Positions 16,701 through 24,106 of a stretch of 64,000 bases of DNA are shown piece after piece. The translations under genes and the position numbers were made by a program. Below the pieces are notes generated by a model. That model saw only the letters and a list, made by a program, of their open reading frames with translations, searched no databases and had not been told where the DNA came from. Position 1 is the first letter of the stretch, and each line of letters starts with the position of its first letter. This DNA comes from Chthonomonadales bacterium (lineage in GTDB: Bacteria; Armatimonadota; Chthonomonadetes; Chthonomonadales; CAJBBX01): positions 124,001-188,000 of the forward strand of contig JADLGO010000013.1 in the NCBI GenBank assembly GCA_020849275.1. Reading direction: 5' to 3'.

Positions 16701-18098
16701 ATGCTGTTCGTCGGACTGGTCGCGTGCGCCGTGCTCGCCGTCGGCGCGGCCGCCCGCCCGCCCGTTGCCCTGCACCCCGGCAACCCGCGCTACTTCCTGT
16801 TTCGCGGTCGCCCGACCGTGCTGATCACCTCCGGGGAGCACTACGGGGCGGTGCTCAACCGCGACTTCGACTACGTACGGTATCTGGACACGCTGAAGGC
16901 CGCGGGCTACAACCTGACGCGCACCTTCGCCGGCTCCTATGTAGAGGTGCCCGGCGCCTTCGCCATCGCCGGCAACACGCTCTCGCCGGCGGACGGGCGC
17001 TTCGTCTGTCCCTGGGCGCGTTCCGAGACACCCGGCTACGCGCGTGGCGGGGCCCGGTTCGACCTCTGGCGCTGGGATCCGGCCTACTTCGCCCGCCTCA
17101 CCGACTTCTGCCTGCAGGCCGGCCGCCGCGGCATCGTGGTCGAGATCGTGCCGTTCTGCCCGTTCTACGACGAGGGGCTCTGGCGCGTGAGCCCGATGAA
17201 CGCCGGCAACAACGTCAATGGCATCGGCGCAGTCCCGCGCGAGGAGGCGCTCACGCTGCAGCACTCCGACCTCGTGGAGGTACAGGAGCGGCTGCTGCGC
17301 AAGCTCTCGGAGGCGCTCGCGGGCTTCGACAACGTCTACTTCGAGGTGTGTAACGAGCCCTACGTCTGTGGTGTTCCGGAGGACTGGCAGGACCACATGG
17401 CCGCCGTGCTTGCCGAGGCAGAGCGCGCGCGGCCACGGCCGCACCTGATCGCGCGCAACTGGGCGAACGGCTCCGCGCTGATCGACCGGCCGCGGCCGCA
17501 CATCTCGATTCACAACTTCCACTACGCCTGGCCGCCCCGGGCGGTGGAGGAGAACGCCGCCCTGCGCCAGCCGATCGCGTTCGACGAAACGGGCTTTCGC
17601 GGTACGGCGGACCTCCCCTACCGCTCGGAGGCATGGGCGTTCCTGATGGCCGGGGGCGCGGTCTACAGCAACCTGGACTATTCGTTCACCGTGGGCCACG
17701 AGGACGGCAGCTTCGTGCCGCCTTCCACCCAGCCCGGCGGCGGCGGGCCCTCGCTGCGCGCCGGACTGAGCGCGCTGAAGCGCTTCGTCGAGCGCCTCGA
17801 CATCCTGAGGATGGCCCCGGTCCCGCCGCGCTCCGTGCCGGGCGCGGTGAGCGTCTGGGCCCTATCGGACCGCGAGCGCGCCTGGGCTCTCTACGCGCTC
17901 GGACGCGGCGAGGGCGCGATCGTGCTGGCCCTGCCGGCCGGGAGCTATGCGGTGGAGTGGGTCGACCCGTCGACGGGCGCCTTCGTTGAGACGGCGAGGC
18001 TGCGGCACCCGGGCGGCGAGGCGCGGTTGACTCCGCCCCCATATGCCGAGGACATCGCCGCGCACATCCGGCGCCAGGGAGGAAGCCCCGGCCGCTGA
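16701..18098 (+). CDS. Secreted clan GH-A glycoside hydrolase (GH5-like)
   Basis: A 465-aa secreted enzyme; residues 1-19 are a signal peptide ending in GAAARP. The ATG at 16701 has GGAGG upstream; earlier in-frame GTG starts lack this. TIM-barrel features run from YFLFRGRPTVLITSGEHYG through NLTRTFAG, with the acid/base Glu at about residue 219 (FEVCNEPY) and the nucleophile Glu at about 296 (IAFDETGF), followed by a C-terminal beta domain. The order NEP then DETGF fits cellulase-like or DUF4038/DUF6298-type enzymes rather than a specific GH5 subfamily. It is transcribed away from the LacI gene; 213 bases without another gene separate them (16488-16700). Substrate not predictable. Confidence 0.88.
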   Translation: MLFVGLVACAVLAVGAAARPPVALHPGNPRYFLFRGRPTVLITSGEHYGAVLNRDFDYVRYLDTLKAAGYNLTRTFAGSYVEVPGAFAIAGNTLSPADGRFVCPWARSETPGYARGGARFDLWRWDPAYFARLTDFCLQAGRRGIVVEIVPFCPFYDEGLWRVSPMNAGNNVNGIGAVPREEALTLQHSDLVEVQERLLRKLSEALAGFDNVYFEVCNEPYVCGVPEDWQDHMAAVLAEAERARPRPHLIARNWANGSALIDRPRPHISIHNFHYAWPPRAVEENAALRQPIAFDETGFRGTADLPYRSEAWAFLMAGGAVYSNLDYSFTVGHEDGSFVPPSTQPGGGGPSLRAGLSALKRFVERLDILRMAPVPPRSVPGAVSVWALSDRERAWALYALGRGEGAIVLALPAGSYAVEWVDPSTGAFVETARLRHPGGEARLTPPPYAEDIAAHIRRQGGSPGR

Positions 18099-18104
18099 GG
18101 CCGG
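18088..18104. terminator. Weak hairpin at convergent gene ends
   Basis: CCGGCC (18088-18093) pairs with GGCCGG (18099-18104) around a 5-base loop that contains the stop codon of the plus-strand glycosidase. It sits between two convergent genes. There is no T-run, so this is a candidate only. Confidence 0.3.
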
Positions 18105-18183
18105 AGCCATCTCCCGCGGAGCCGTTCGCCGAGGGCGCGAACGCGTTCCGGGCCGTCGCCCAGGGGCGAGGCCTGGCCGCGCG

Positions 18184-20154
18184 CTACCGCGAGCGCCGCG
18201 TGGGCGTCTGCGGGCCGGCCTGCATGGCCACCACCATCTCAGGCTCGAGCTGCAGCACGCGCCACTCCTCGAGCCGCTCCCACGCCTTCTGCGAGAAGAG
18301 ATCGCGGTGGACTGCGGCTAGCTGCTCGGGATCGACCCTGGGCTGACGGTCGTAGGTCAGCAGGCCATTTCGCTCCTGCTCAATGTCGGTGAGCTGTGTG
18401 TAGCAGAAGCCAGCCAGGAACGGCATCTCCGCCAGGGCCTGCATCAGGCCGCGGTAGAGCTGCGCGAGCTGCTCGGGCGTGTCGAAGGTGCCGTAGTGGG
18501 CATAGAGCACGTCCCACTGGTCCTTCGGGGCGTCCGGGTGCTGCAGGAAGCCGCCGACCTCGGTCAGCATGATGGGCTGGCCGTAGTAGGGGGCTTCGCG
18601 CGCCCAGACTCGATGTCCGGAGCCTCCGGCCTCGCGCGGCAGCGGCCCGCCGCGCAGCGCGCGCCGGTAGCGACGGCGCAGCTTCTCCGCGGTCGGCGTG
18701 TAGTCGTGAATCCCGATGATGTCGGTGACGCTTGCCTGCTCCCAGCCGTCGTTGCTCACGACGGGCCGGTCCGAGTCCAGTCGGCGCGTCAGGGCCACGA
18801 TTCGCTCGACGAACGAGTACTGGCCGGGGTGGCCCTCCCGGAGGCCCGGAACGCCCCAGCTCTCGTTGAGCGGAACCCAGGTCACAATGCACGGGTGGTT
18901 GTAGCTGCGGCGCACCGCGCGCTCCCACTCCGCCAGGAACCACTCCTCCGCGCGCGGCGACCATGCCCGCGCGTTGGCCATCTCGCCCCACACCATCAGG
19001 CCGAGGCGGTCGCACCAGTAGAGCCAGCGCGGGTCCTCCACCTTCTGGTGCTTGCGGACACCATTGAACCCGAACCGCTTCGCCCACTCCACGTCGGCGC
19101 GCAGGGCCTCGTCGGAGGGCGCCGTCATGCCGCCATCCGGCCAGTAACCCTGGTCGAGCACCATCTTCAGGAAGACTGGCTCGCCATTGAGGTGCACGCG
19201 GCCGTCACGAAGGCGCACGCCGCGTACCCCGGCGTACGATTCCACCTCATCGACGATACTGCCTCCCTTCAGCAGGCGCACGCGCACGTCGTAGAGGTGC
19301 GGCGACTCCGGCGACCAGCGGCGGGCGTACGGAATACGGAGCGAGACGCGGGCGGTGGCCGTCGTCGTGTACTTGTCGATGCTGGCGACGGCCCGGCCCT
19401 CGTCCAGCGCCTCGATCTGGAGGCGCCAGCCGGTGGCCGGGGCATGCAGGTAGACGGCCACTGCCAGGCCATCCTCGGCCGGATCGTCGCCGACGAGCGG
19501 CGTGATCCGCACCTCGTTAATGCGGACGGCGGGCACCGGCTCCATCCAGACCGTCTGCCATATGCCGGTGGTGCAGTAGTAGTCGCACCCGCGCGGGATC
19601 CCGCTCACCGACTGCTTGCCACGTGGCTGGTAGGGATCCTGGCGGTCCTCCACGCGCGCGACGAGCCGGTTGGCGCCACGCGGCTTCAGGAAGGGCGTGA
19701 TCTCGAGGCTGAACGGGACCTGGCCGCCCTGGTTGTGCCCGACCTCCTCACCGTTCACCCATACCGTGGTGCGGTAATCGACGGCTCCGAGGTGCAGCAG
19801 CACGCACTGGTCACGACCGCGCCAGCTCGCCGGCACGTCGAAGTCGCGAGCGTACCACACCACGTCGTAGAGATTGCGGTCGCTCTTGCAGGAGAGCTCG
19901 GTCTGCGGGGCGAACGGGACCACGATGAAGTCGGGCAACGGCCCCCGGTGCTGCCATCCCGCCTGAAGGCCCTGGTTGTAGGGGTCCAGCGCGAACTCCC
20001 ACGTCCCGTTGAGGTTGGCCCACTCCTGCCGCACCATCGTGGGGCGAGGGTATTCCGGCCGCGGCACACCGCCGGCGAACCGGGCCAACGTCTCCTTGAG
20101 CCGCGCGCGTCGCTCCTTGCTGGGTTTGTACGTCGAGATCCTGGACGGCTTCAC
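18184..20154 (-). CDS. GH2-family beta-glycosidase
   Basis: About 656 aa, with all three parts of the GH2 family (beta-galactosidase, beta-glucuronidase, beta-mannosidase): an N-terminal sugar-binding sandwich (NLNGTWEFALDP, then WYARDFDVP and VDYRTTVWVNGEEVGHNQGG), an immunoglobulin-like middle domain, and a TIM barrel with FNGVRKHQKVEDPRWLYWCD. The acid/base Glu is in VPLNESWG and the nucleophile Glu in LTEVGGF. No signal peptide, so it is cytoplasmic. The GTG at 20154 with GGAGAG upstream is preferred over the GTG at 20208, which has no ribosome site. It ends a minus-strand operon with a dioxygenase and two dehydrogenases, suggesting intracellular degradation of an imported, modified sugar. 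Confidence 0.93.
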   Translation of the reverse strand: MKPSRISTYKPSKERRARLKETLARFAGGVPRPEYPRPTMVRQEWANLNGTWEFALDPYNQGLQAGWQHRGPLPDFIVVPFAPQTELSCKSDRNLYDVVWYARDFDVPASWRGRDQCVLLHLGAVDYRTTVWVNGEEVGHNQGGQVPFSLEITPFLKPRGANRLVARVEDRQDPYQPRGKQSVSGIPRGCDYYCTTGIWQTVWMEPVPAVRINEVRITPLVGDDPAEDGLAVAVYLHAPATGWRLQIEALDEGRAVASIDKYTTTATARVSLRIPYARRWSPESPHLYDVRVRLLKGGSIVDEVESYAGVRGVRLRDGRVHLNGEPVFLKMVLDQGYWPDGGMTAPSDEALRADVEWAKRFGFNGVRKHQKVEDPRWLYWCDRLGLMVWGEMANARAWSPRAEEWFLAEWERAVRRSYNHPCIVTWVPLNESWGVPGLREGHPGQYSFVERIVALTRRLDSDRPVVSNDGWEQASVTDIIGIHDYTPTAEKLRRRYRRALRGGPLPREAGGSGHRVWAREAPYYGQPIMLTEVGGFLQHPDAPKDQWDVLYAHYGTFDTPEQLAQLYRGLMQALAEMPFLAGFCYTQLTDIEQERNGLLTYDRQPRVDPEQLAAVHRDLFSQKAWERLEEWRVLQLEPEMVVAMQAGPQTPTRRSR

Positions 20155-20274
20155 AGTTCGCTGTCTCTCCGGTCGAGAAGTCCCGTTGCACGAAATCGCC
20201 GACCGCACCAGGCGGTCGGCTGTAGTCGGTCTGACGCGCCGCTGCGAGGCGGCGTTCCGCCGGGCCCTGCCCGG

Positions 20275-21096
20275 CTATGGCGCTTCGACGGTCTCGCGCA
20301 TCTCCACGTCCGGCCCGGCGCCGCGGTCCACCCACACGCCGCACTGCCCCCCGCCGGTGCTGTTCCCGAGCTCCACCTCGGCCCCGTCCATGCGGAGCAC
20401 CGGATGGTAGTAGGAGGCGACGCGGTCGGCCTGACCTTCGATGTAGTGGCCGATCAGCGCGCGGCGAAAGCGGTCTGGCGTGGCGTTCGGGTAGCTCCCA
20501 TGCACCAGGGCGCCGTTGAAGAGCAGCGTGTCGCCCGGGGCGAGGGGCACGGGCCGGACCTCATGCTCGGGAAGCAGGGGTACGGTCACGTCGGTGAAGC
20601 TGACGGCCGTGTCGGCCTTCTCGGCGCAGAGCATGGGCCAGCGATGGCTGCCGGGCACCACGCGCATACATCCGTTCGCCTCGTCGCAGGCGTCGAGCGC
20701 CAGCCAGGCCGCCATGCAGGTTCCGGGCGCCGCGCGCAGGTAGTACTGGTCCTGGTGGAGGGCCTGCCCGCGCGCGCCAGGCGGCTTGAAATAGAGCATA
20801 GTCTGGACGGCGAAGGGCTCGCGCCCGAGCAGCGCGGTGAGCACGGCGCAGATGCGCGGGTCAAGGAGCCAGCGCAGGCTCGTCTCGTCCCATCGGTGCA
20901 TGTGGATCATGCGCGGGTAGCGCTTCAGCGGGTCGGACGCGAGGCTGTCGACGCCGGCCGAGTCGCCCGGGTAGGCGCCCGCCTCGCGGAGCAGCATGAA
21001 GTGGTCGCGGAGTCGGTCCGCCTCGTCGGCCGCGAAGAGGCCGCGCACCACGGCGTAGCCGTCGCGCTCGAACTGCCGTGCGTGCTCCTCATGCAT
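20275..21096 (-). CDS. Phytanoyl-CoA dioxygenase (PhyH) family protein
   Basis: A 273-aa Fe(II)/2-oxoglutarate-dependent oxygenase. The iron ligands are visible as HQD at residues 114-116 and His 200 in VHGSYPN; Arg 212 or 213 just after would bind 2-oxoglutarate. The N-terminus FERDGYAVVRGLFAADEADRL is typical of the PhyH fold. Bacterial relatives hydroxylate diverse small molecules, and in planctomycete- and armatimonad-type genomes they commonly sit beside sugar enzymes, as here between a GH2 glycosidase and two dehydrogenases. The natural substrate cannot be predicted. Confidence 0.9.
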   Translation of the reverse strand: MHEEHARQFERDGYAVVRGLFAADEADRLRDHFMLLREAGAYPGDSAGVDSLASDPLKRYPRMIHMHRWDETSLRWLLDPRICAVLTALLGREPFAVQTMLYFKPPGARGQALHQDQYYLRAAPGTCMAAWLALDACDEANGCMRVVPGSHRWPMLCAEKADTAVSFTDVTVPLLPEHEVRPVPLAPGDTLLFNGALVHGSYPNATPDRFRRALIGHYIEGQADRVASYYHPVLRMDGAEVELGNSTGGGQCGVWVDRGAGPDVEMRETVEAP

Positions 21097-21116
21097 GGCG
21101 CCAGCTCCTCACGCGG

Positions 21117-21144
21117 GCGGGCTCGCGCCACGGCGCGAGCCCGC
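21117..21144. repeat. 13-bp perfect hairpin in the operon gap
   Basis: GCGGGCTCGCGCC (21117-21129) pairs perfectly with GGCGCGAGCCCGC (21132-21144), leaving a 2-base gap. It lies between the first dehydrogenase stop (21208) and the dioxygenase start (21096) on the minus strand, so it is either an intraoperonic attenuator or an RNA processing site. A TATAGT box on the minus strand at 21167-21162 could be a weak internal promoter. Confidence 0.4.
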
Positions 21145-21207
21145 GCAGGACTCTACCCCCTACTATACGTCACGGGAACGCTCGAAACTCCCGGCCGGAT
21201 CGGCCGC

Positions 21208-22203
21208 TCAGGCTCGCGGTGCCCAGGGATCGAAGCAGACCTTGATCGCTTCCTGGCGCTCCAGCAGGTCGACGCCCTCGACGTAGCGCTCGAGTGGCAG
21301 GCGGTGCGTGACGAGGGACGCCAGGTCCAACCGGCCCTCCGTCACCAGGCGCACAGCGTACTCGGCGGCCTCGCTACTGTGGCCAGGATAGCCGCAGAGG
21401 CGCAACGACGCGTAGTGGCGCGGGGCGAAGGTGTAGTCCTCGCGCTGGACACCGAAAAGGGCGCAGACGTCGCGCGTCCGATCCATCAGAAACTCGACCG
21501 AGGCCTTTGTGCCGACGCAGTCCACGGCCGTGTCGATGACCGGCCGCGCGGGACGTGCAGGGACCTGGTCGGTGGGCGCCTCGCGCGGGTCGTAGACGGC
21601 GTCGACGCCCAACCGCGCGGCGAGGTCGCGGCGGCCCGGCGAGAGGTCGAACCCGACGACGTGGGAGGCGCCCTCCGCGCGGGCCATCTGGGCGGCCACA
21701 AGGCCGGCGGGGCCCAGGCCGCTCACGCCGAACCGCCGGCCGGCCAGGACCCCCATCTGGCGCAGAACAAGGAAGGTGGCGCCCACGCACATAGCGAGCT
21801 CTACGGGCGCCGTGGCCTCCAGCGGAATGTCCGGCACCGGGATCACGCCCTCGGCCTCCAGCAGGACGAACTGCGCGTAGCAGCCGGGTCGATCGTGCCC
21901 CGGGTCGCGCCAGGCGCTGACCCGCTCGCCGGGGCACAGGCCCTCGACGCCGGGGCCCACGGACTCGATGCGGCCCGTCGCCTCGTGGCCCGGCTGGCCG
22001 GGCGTGTACGGGTAAATGAAGCGATGGCCGATGAACATGGGCTCGCCATGGCGCAGGTGGAGGTCCCACTGCGGGCATGTGGTGACGGCCTCCACGCGCA
22101 TCAGCACCTGCCCCGGCCCCGGCTCCGGCACGGGCACGTCCAGCATCTCGCACCGGCCGCCACGGCCCACCTGGAGGATCCTCATCGTCGTCGCCGTTTC
22201 CAC
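21208..22203 (-). CDS. Medium-chain (zinc-type) alcohol/polyol dehydrogenase
   Basis: A 331-aa MDR-superfamily oxidoreductase. The GroES-like catalytic domain has the zinc-ligand Cys in VTTCPQWDLH and the conserved GHEATGRI; the Rossmann domain has GLGPAGLVAAQMARAEG for NAD(P). The four-Cys structural zinc lobe of classical enzymes is missing. The GTG at 22203 is chosen because GGGAG in the end of the preceding gene lies at the right distance; the next ATG (22185) lacks one. It starts four bases after the stop of a second MDR gene, so the two are co-translated. Sugar or cyclitol oxidation is a reasonable guess. Confidence 0.9.
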   Translation of the reverse strand: METATTMRILQVGRGGRCEMLDVPVPEPGPGQVLMRVEAVTTCPQWDLHLRHGEPMFIGHRFIYPYTPGQPGHEATGRIESVGPGVEGLCPGERVSAWRDPGHDRPGCYAQFVLLEAEGVIPVPDIPLEATAPVELAMCVGATFLVLRQMGVLAGRRFGVSGLGPAGLVAAQMARAEGASHVVGFDLSPGRRDLAARLGVDAVYDPREAPTDQVPARPARPVIDTAVDCVGTKASVEFLMDRTRDVCALFGVQREDYTFAPRHYASLRLCGYPGHSSEAAEYAVRLVTEGRLDLASLVTHRLPLERYVEGVDLLERQEAIKVCFDPWAPRA

Positions 22204-22207
22204 GCAA

Positions 22208-23206
22208 TCACTCCCAGTCGAGGAGCACTCCCAGCACGCCCTCACGGCGCGAAAGGACCCGATCGAAGGCCTCCGCGGCGCTCGCGGCCGGGAAGCGGTG
22301 GGTTACCAGCGGCAGGGTTCGGATCTCGCCACGCGCCAGCATATCGAGCGTTGCGTCCATGCGGGATCGCGACCAGCCGGACGGGGCGTGCAGCGTGATC
22401 TCGCGCTCCCGCAGCCACTGAATGTCGATCTGACCGTGGGGTCCGTAGAACCCGGCCGACGAAATGTGCCCGTCGTGACGCATCAGCGGCAACAGGGCCT
22501 CGACCGCGGGGATGCTGCCGACGGTGTCGGCAACGACCTGCACGCCCTCGGGCGCCCAGTTGCGCACCGCGGCGCGCACTTCGTCGCGGCGCTCGTTCGT
22601 CGTGGCGCTGCCGGGTGCGGCGGAGAAGCGCGCCAGGCGGTCGTCGTGGCGTCCCACGAGCATCACCCGCGCGCCCCGGACCTGGAAGGTCTGCGCGGCC
22701 CAGTGGCCCACCATGCCGTCGCCGATCACCACGACGGCGTCGCCGGGCGCCACTCGCGGCCGCATCGCCACGTTGTAGCCAACCTGTGTGAGGACCAGGC
22801 CGCTGGCGGCCTCGGGCTCCAGGCGCTCGGGAAGCCGCCACACCTGCTCGAAGTGCGTTACTGCCGGCGAGACGTGGCCGCCAGCGGGATAGAACATGCC
22901 CTCGACGCGCGAGACCGTGGCGAAGACCAGCGCCCCCGACTGGAGTGCGGGCACGGAGGAGCCGACCCATTCCACAACGCCGACCTTCTGGTAACCGGGC
23001 ACGTGCGGGAAGGGCAGAGGGTCGGCGTCGCCGCGCGGCGTGTCGCCGGCGATGCGCTCGCCGCGTATGAACGAGCCCTCCGTTCCGTTGCTGATCCAGG
23101 AGTGGAGGACGCGAACCACCACCTCCTCCGGCCCAGGCTCGGGCACGGTGACCGGTCGGAACTCGACGCAGCGGGGCCGCGTCGCGACGACGGCGTGAGC
23201 CTGCAT
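22208..23206 (-). CDS. MDR-family zinc-binding dehydrogenase, atypical
   Basis: A 332-aa MDR-fold protein. PHVPGYQKVGVVEWVG replaces the usual GHE segment, and the catalytic Cys of the classical zinc site is not obvious (HSWISNGTEGSFIRG at the expected place), as in the BchC-like and threonine-dehydrogenase-like subgroup. The cofactor motif is VVIGDGMVGHWAAQ followed by VMLVGRHDDR, whose Arg suggests NADP. It directly precedes another MDR gene with a 4-base gap and follows a small hypothetical gene by 51 bases. Together they may carry out an oxidation-reduction pair on a sugar (oxidise, modify or cleave, reduce). Confidence 0.88.
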   Translation of the reverse strand: MQAHAVVATRPRCVEFRPVTVPEPGPEEVVVRVLHSWISNGTEGSFIRGERIAGDTPRGDADPLPFPHVPGYQKVGVVEWVGSSVPALQSGALVFATVSRVEGMFYPAGGHVSPAVTHFEQVWRLPERLEPEAASGLVLTQVGYNVAMRPRVAPGDAVVVIGDGMVGHWAAQTFQVRGARVMLVGRHDDRLARFSAAPGSATTNERRDEVRAAVRNWAPEGVQVVADTVGSIPAVEALLPLMRHDGHISSAGFYGPHGQIDIQWLREREITLHAPSGWSRSRMDATLDMLARGEIRTLPLVTHRFPAASAAEAFDRVLSRREGVLGVLLDWE

Positions 23207-23257
23207 GGCGCGCTCCTGCTCCGGGGCGAGCGACCAGCCAACGCGGGAATCCCGGCG

Positions 23258-23683
23258 TCAGGCGCCCGAGAAGCTCGGAAGGTCGTAGCCGATGTGGTAG
23301 CCCTCGCCCGCGTAGGGGTGCGGATGGACCAGGCAGTAGATGAAGTCCTCTCCGCTGAGCAGGCAGAGGGTCTCGCCGGTGATCCCGAGCAAGTGGTTGC
23401 GGGCCGTGAAGTCGACCTTGGGGTGGACCATGACGCTGGGCAGACGCCGGTCGCGCCGGAGCACGGCCGCAGCCTCCGGCGTTACGGGCTCCAGGAACTT
23501 GCTGACAAAGACGATGTAGGGCTTCTCGGGATAGGGACGCGCGATCCTGCCCAGGTGCGTGTGTCCGTGCCAGGCGAAGAGCGCGATCTCCTCGCTCTCG
23601 CAGCGGCGCGGCCCCTCCTCCAGCCGCCGCAACATCTCCGTCGTCGCGCCGTCGAGGCGCCTCTTCGCGAGCCTGCTTCCCAC
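23258..23683 (-). CDS. Hypothetical protein, first gene of the GH2 operon
   Basis: A 141-aa soluble protein of unknown family. The second of two close GTG codons (23683) is preferred because GGAGG lies five bases upstream of it; the first GTG overlaps that site. Conserved-looking stretches are FAWHGHTHLGRIARPYP, KPYIVFVSKFLEPVTPE and YCLVHPHPYAGEGYHIGYD; the His-rich patches could bind a metal. It sits directly behind a good promoter at 23751-23723 and is followed by the two MDR genes. Confidence 0.78.
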   Translation of the reverse strand: MGSRLAKRRLDGATTEMLRRLEEGPRRCESEEIALFAWHGHTHLGRIARPYPEKPYIVFVSKFLEPVTPEAAAVLRRDRRLPSVMVHPKVDFTARNHLLGITGETLCLLSGEDFIYCLVHPHPYAGEGYHIGYDLPSFSGA

Positions 23684-23722
23684 CGACACCTCCGGGTTCC
23701 GCCCACATGGGGCCGCTGACCC

Positions 23723-23751
23723 ATTCTACTGGCGCCGGGCCGCCGAGTCAA
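23723..23751 (-). promoter_or_regulatory. Promoter of the MDR-PhyH-GH2 operon
   Basis: On the minus strand TTGACT (23751-23746) and TAGAAT (23728-23723) are separated by exactly 17 bases. Transcription would begin about 35 bases before the GTG at 23683, fitting a short leader with its ribosome site. Confidence 0.68.
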
Positions 23752-24106
23752 TGGCGTCGCGGCAATCGGGTGCGCCGGGCGCACGTGAGGCCGCGGCCGG
23801 CGGCGCGCCGCCAAGAGGAGAGCGGAGCCAGGGCGACGGGTCGTGTCGGTTCCGCAACCCGCCGCGCGGCGTGCCGCGCCTCGACCGGCAGGGTGCTGGC
23901 GCCCCAGCGGCCCGCTGCAGAACAGCATCCGCGCCGGCAGCCCGCTCGGCGAACCCGTGCGCATGCAGCCGCGCACGCTTTGGGCGCTGGCCGGTCTGGG
24001 CCTCCGGCGCCCTGACACGAGACGCGCGCCAACGGACGAGGGACGCCGGGCGTGGGCGCGTTGCCCTCCGTCATTGTTGGTGCCGCCCTTCCACTGGCAC
24101 AGGGCA
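23752..24106. other. Intergenic stretch without a convincing gene
   Basis: This 355-base stretch separates the promoter of the GH2 operon from the 3' end of the ABC exporter. A plus-strand frame around 23920-24030 has G/C-rich third positions (QNSIRAGSPLG, then RTLWALAGLGLRRPD) and might be a decayed coding fragment, but it has no usable start and I cannot assign it. I see no RNA gene. Confidence 0.3.

Noticed and set aside
18496-22398. A 1300-codon open frame on the plus strand
   Set aside because: Antisense to GH2, PhyH and MDR genes with clear active-site motifs. No ribosome site and no domain.
23840-24030. A possible transposase fragment (RTLWALAGLGLRRPD region)
   Set aside because: Too short, no start, no inverted terminal repeats or target duplication nearby. 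Left as unassigned.
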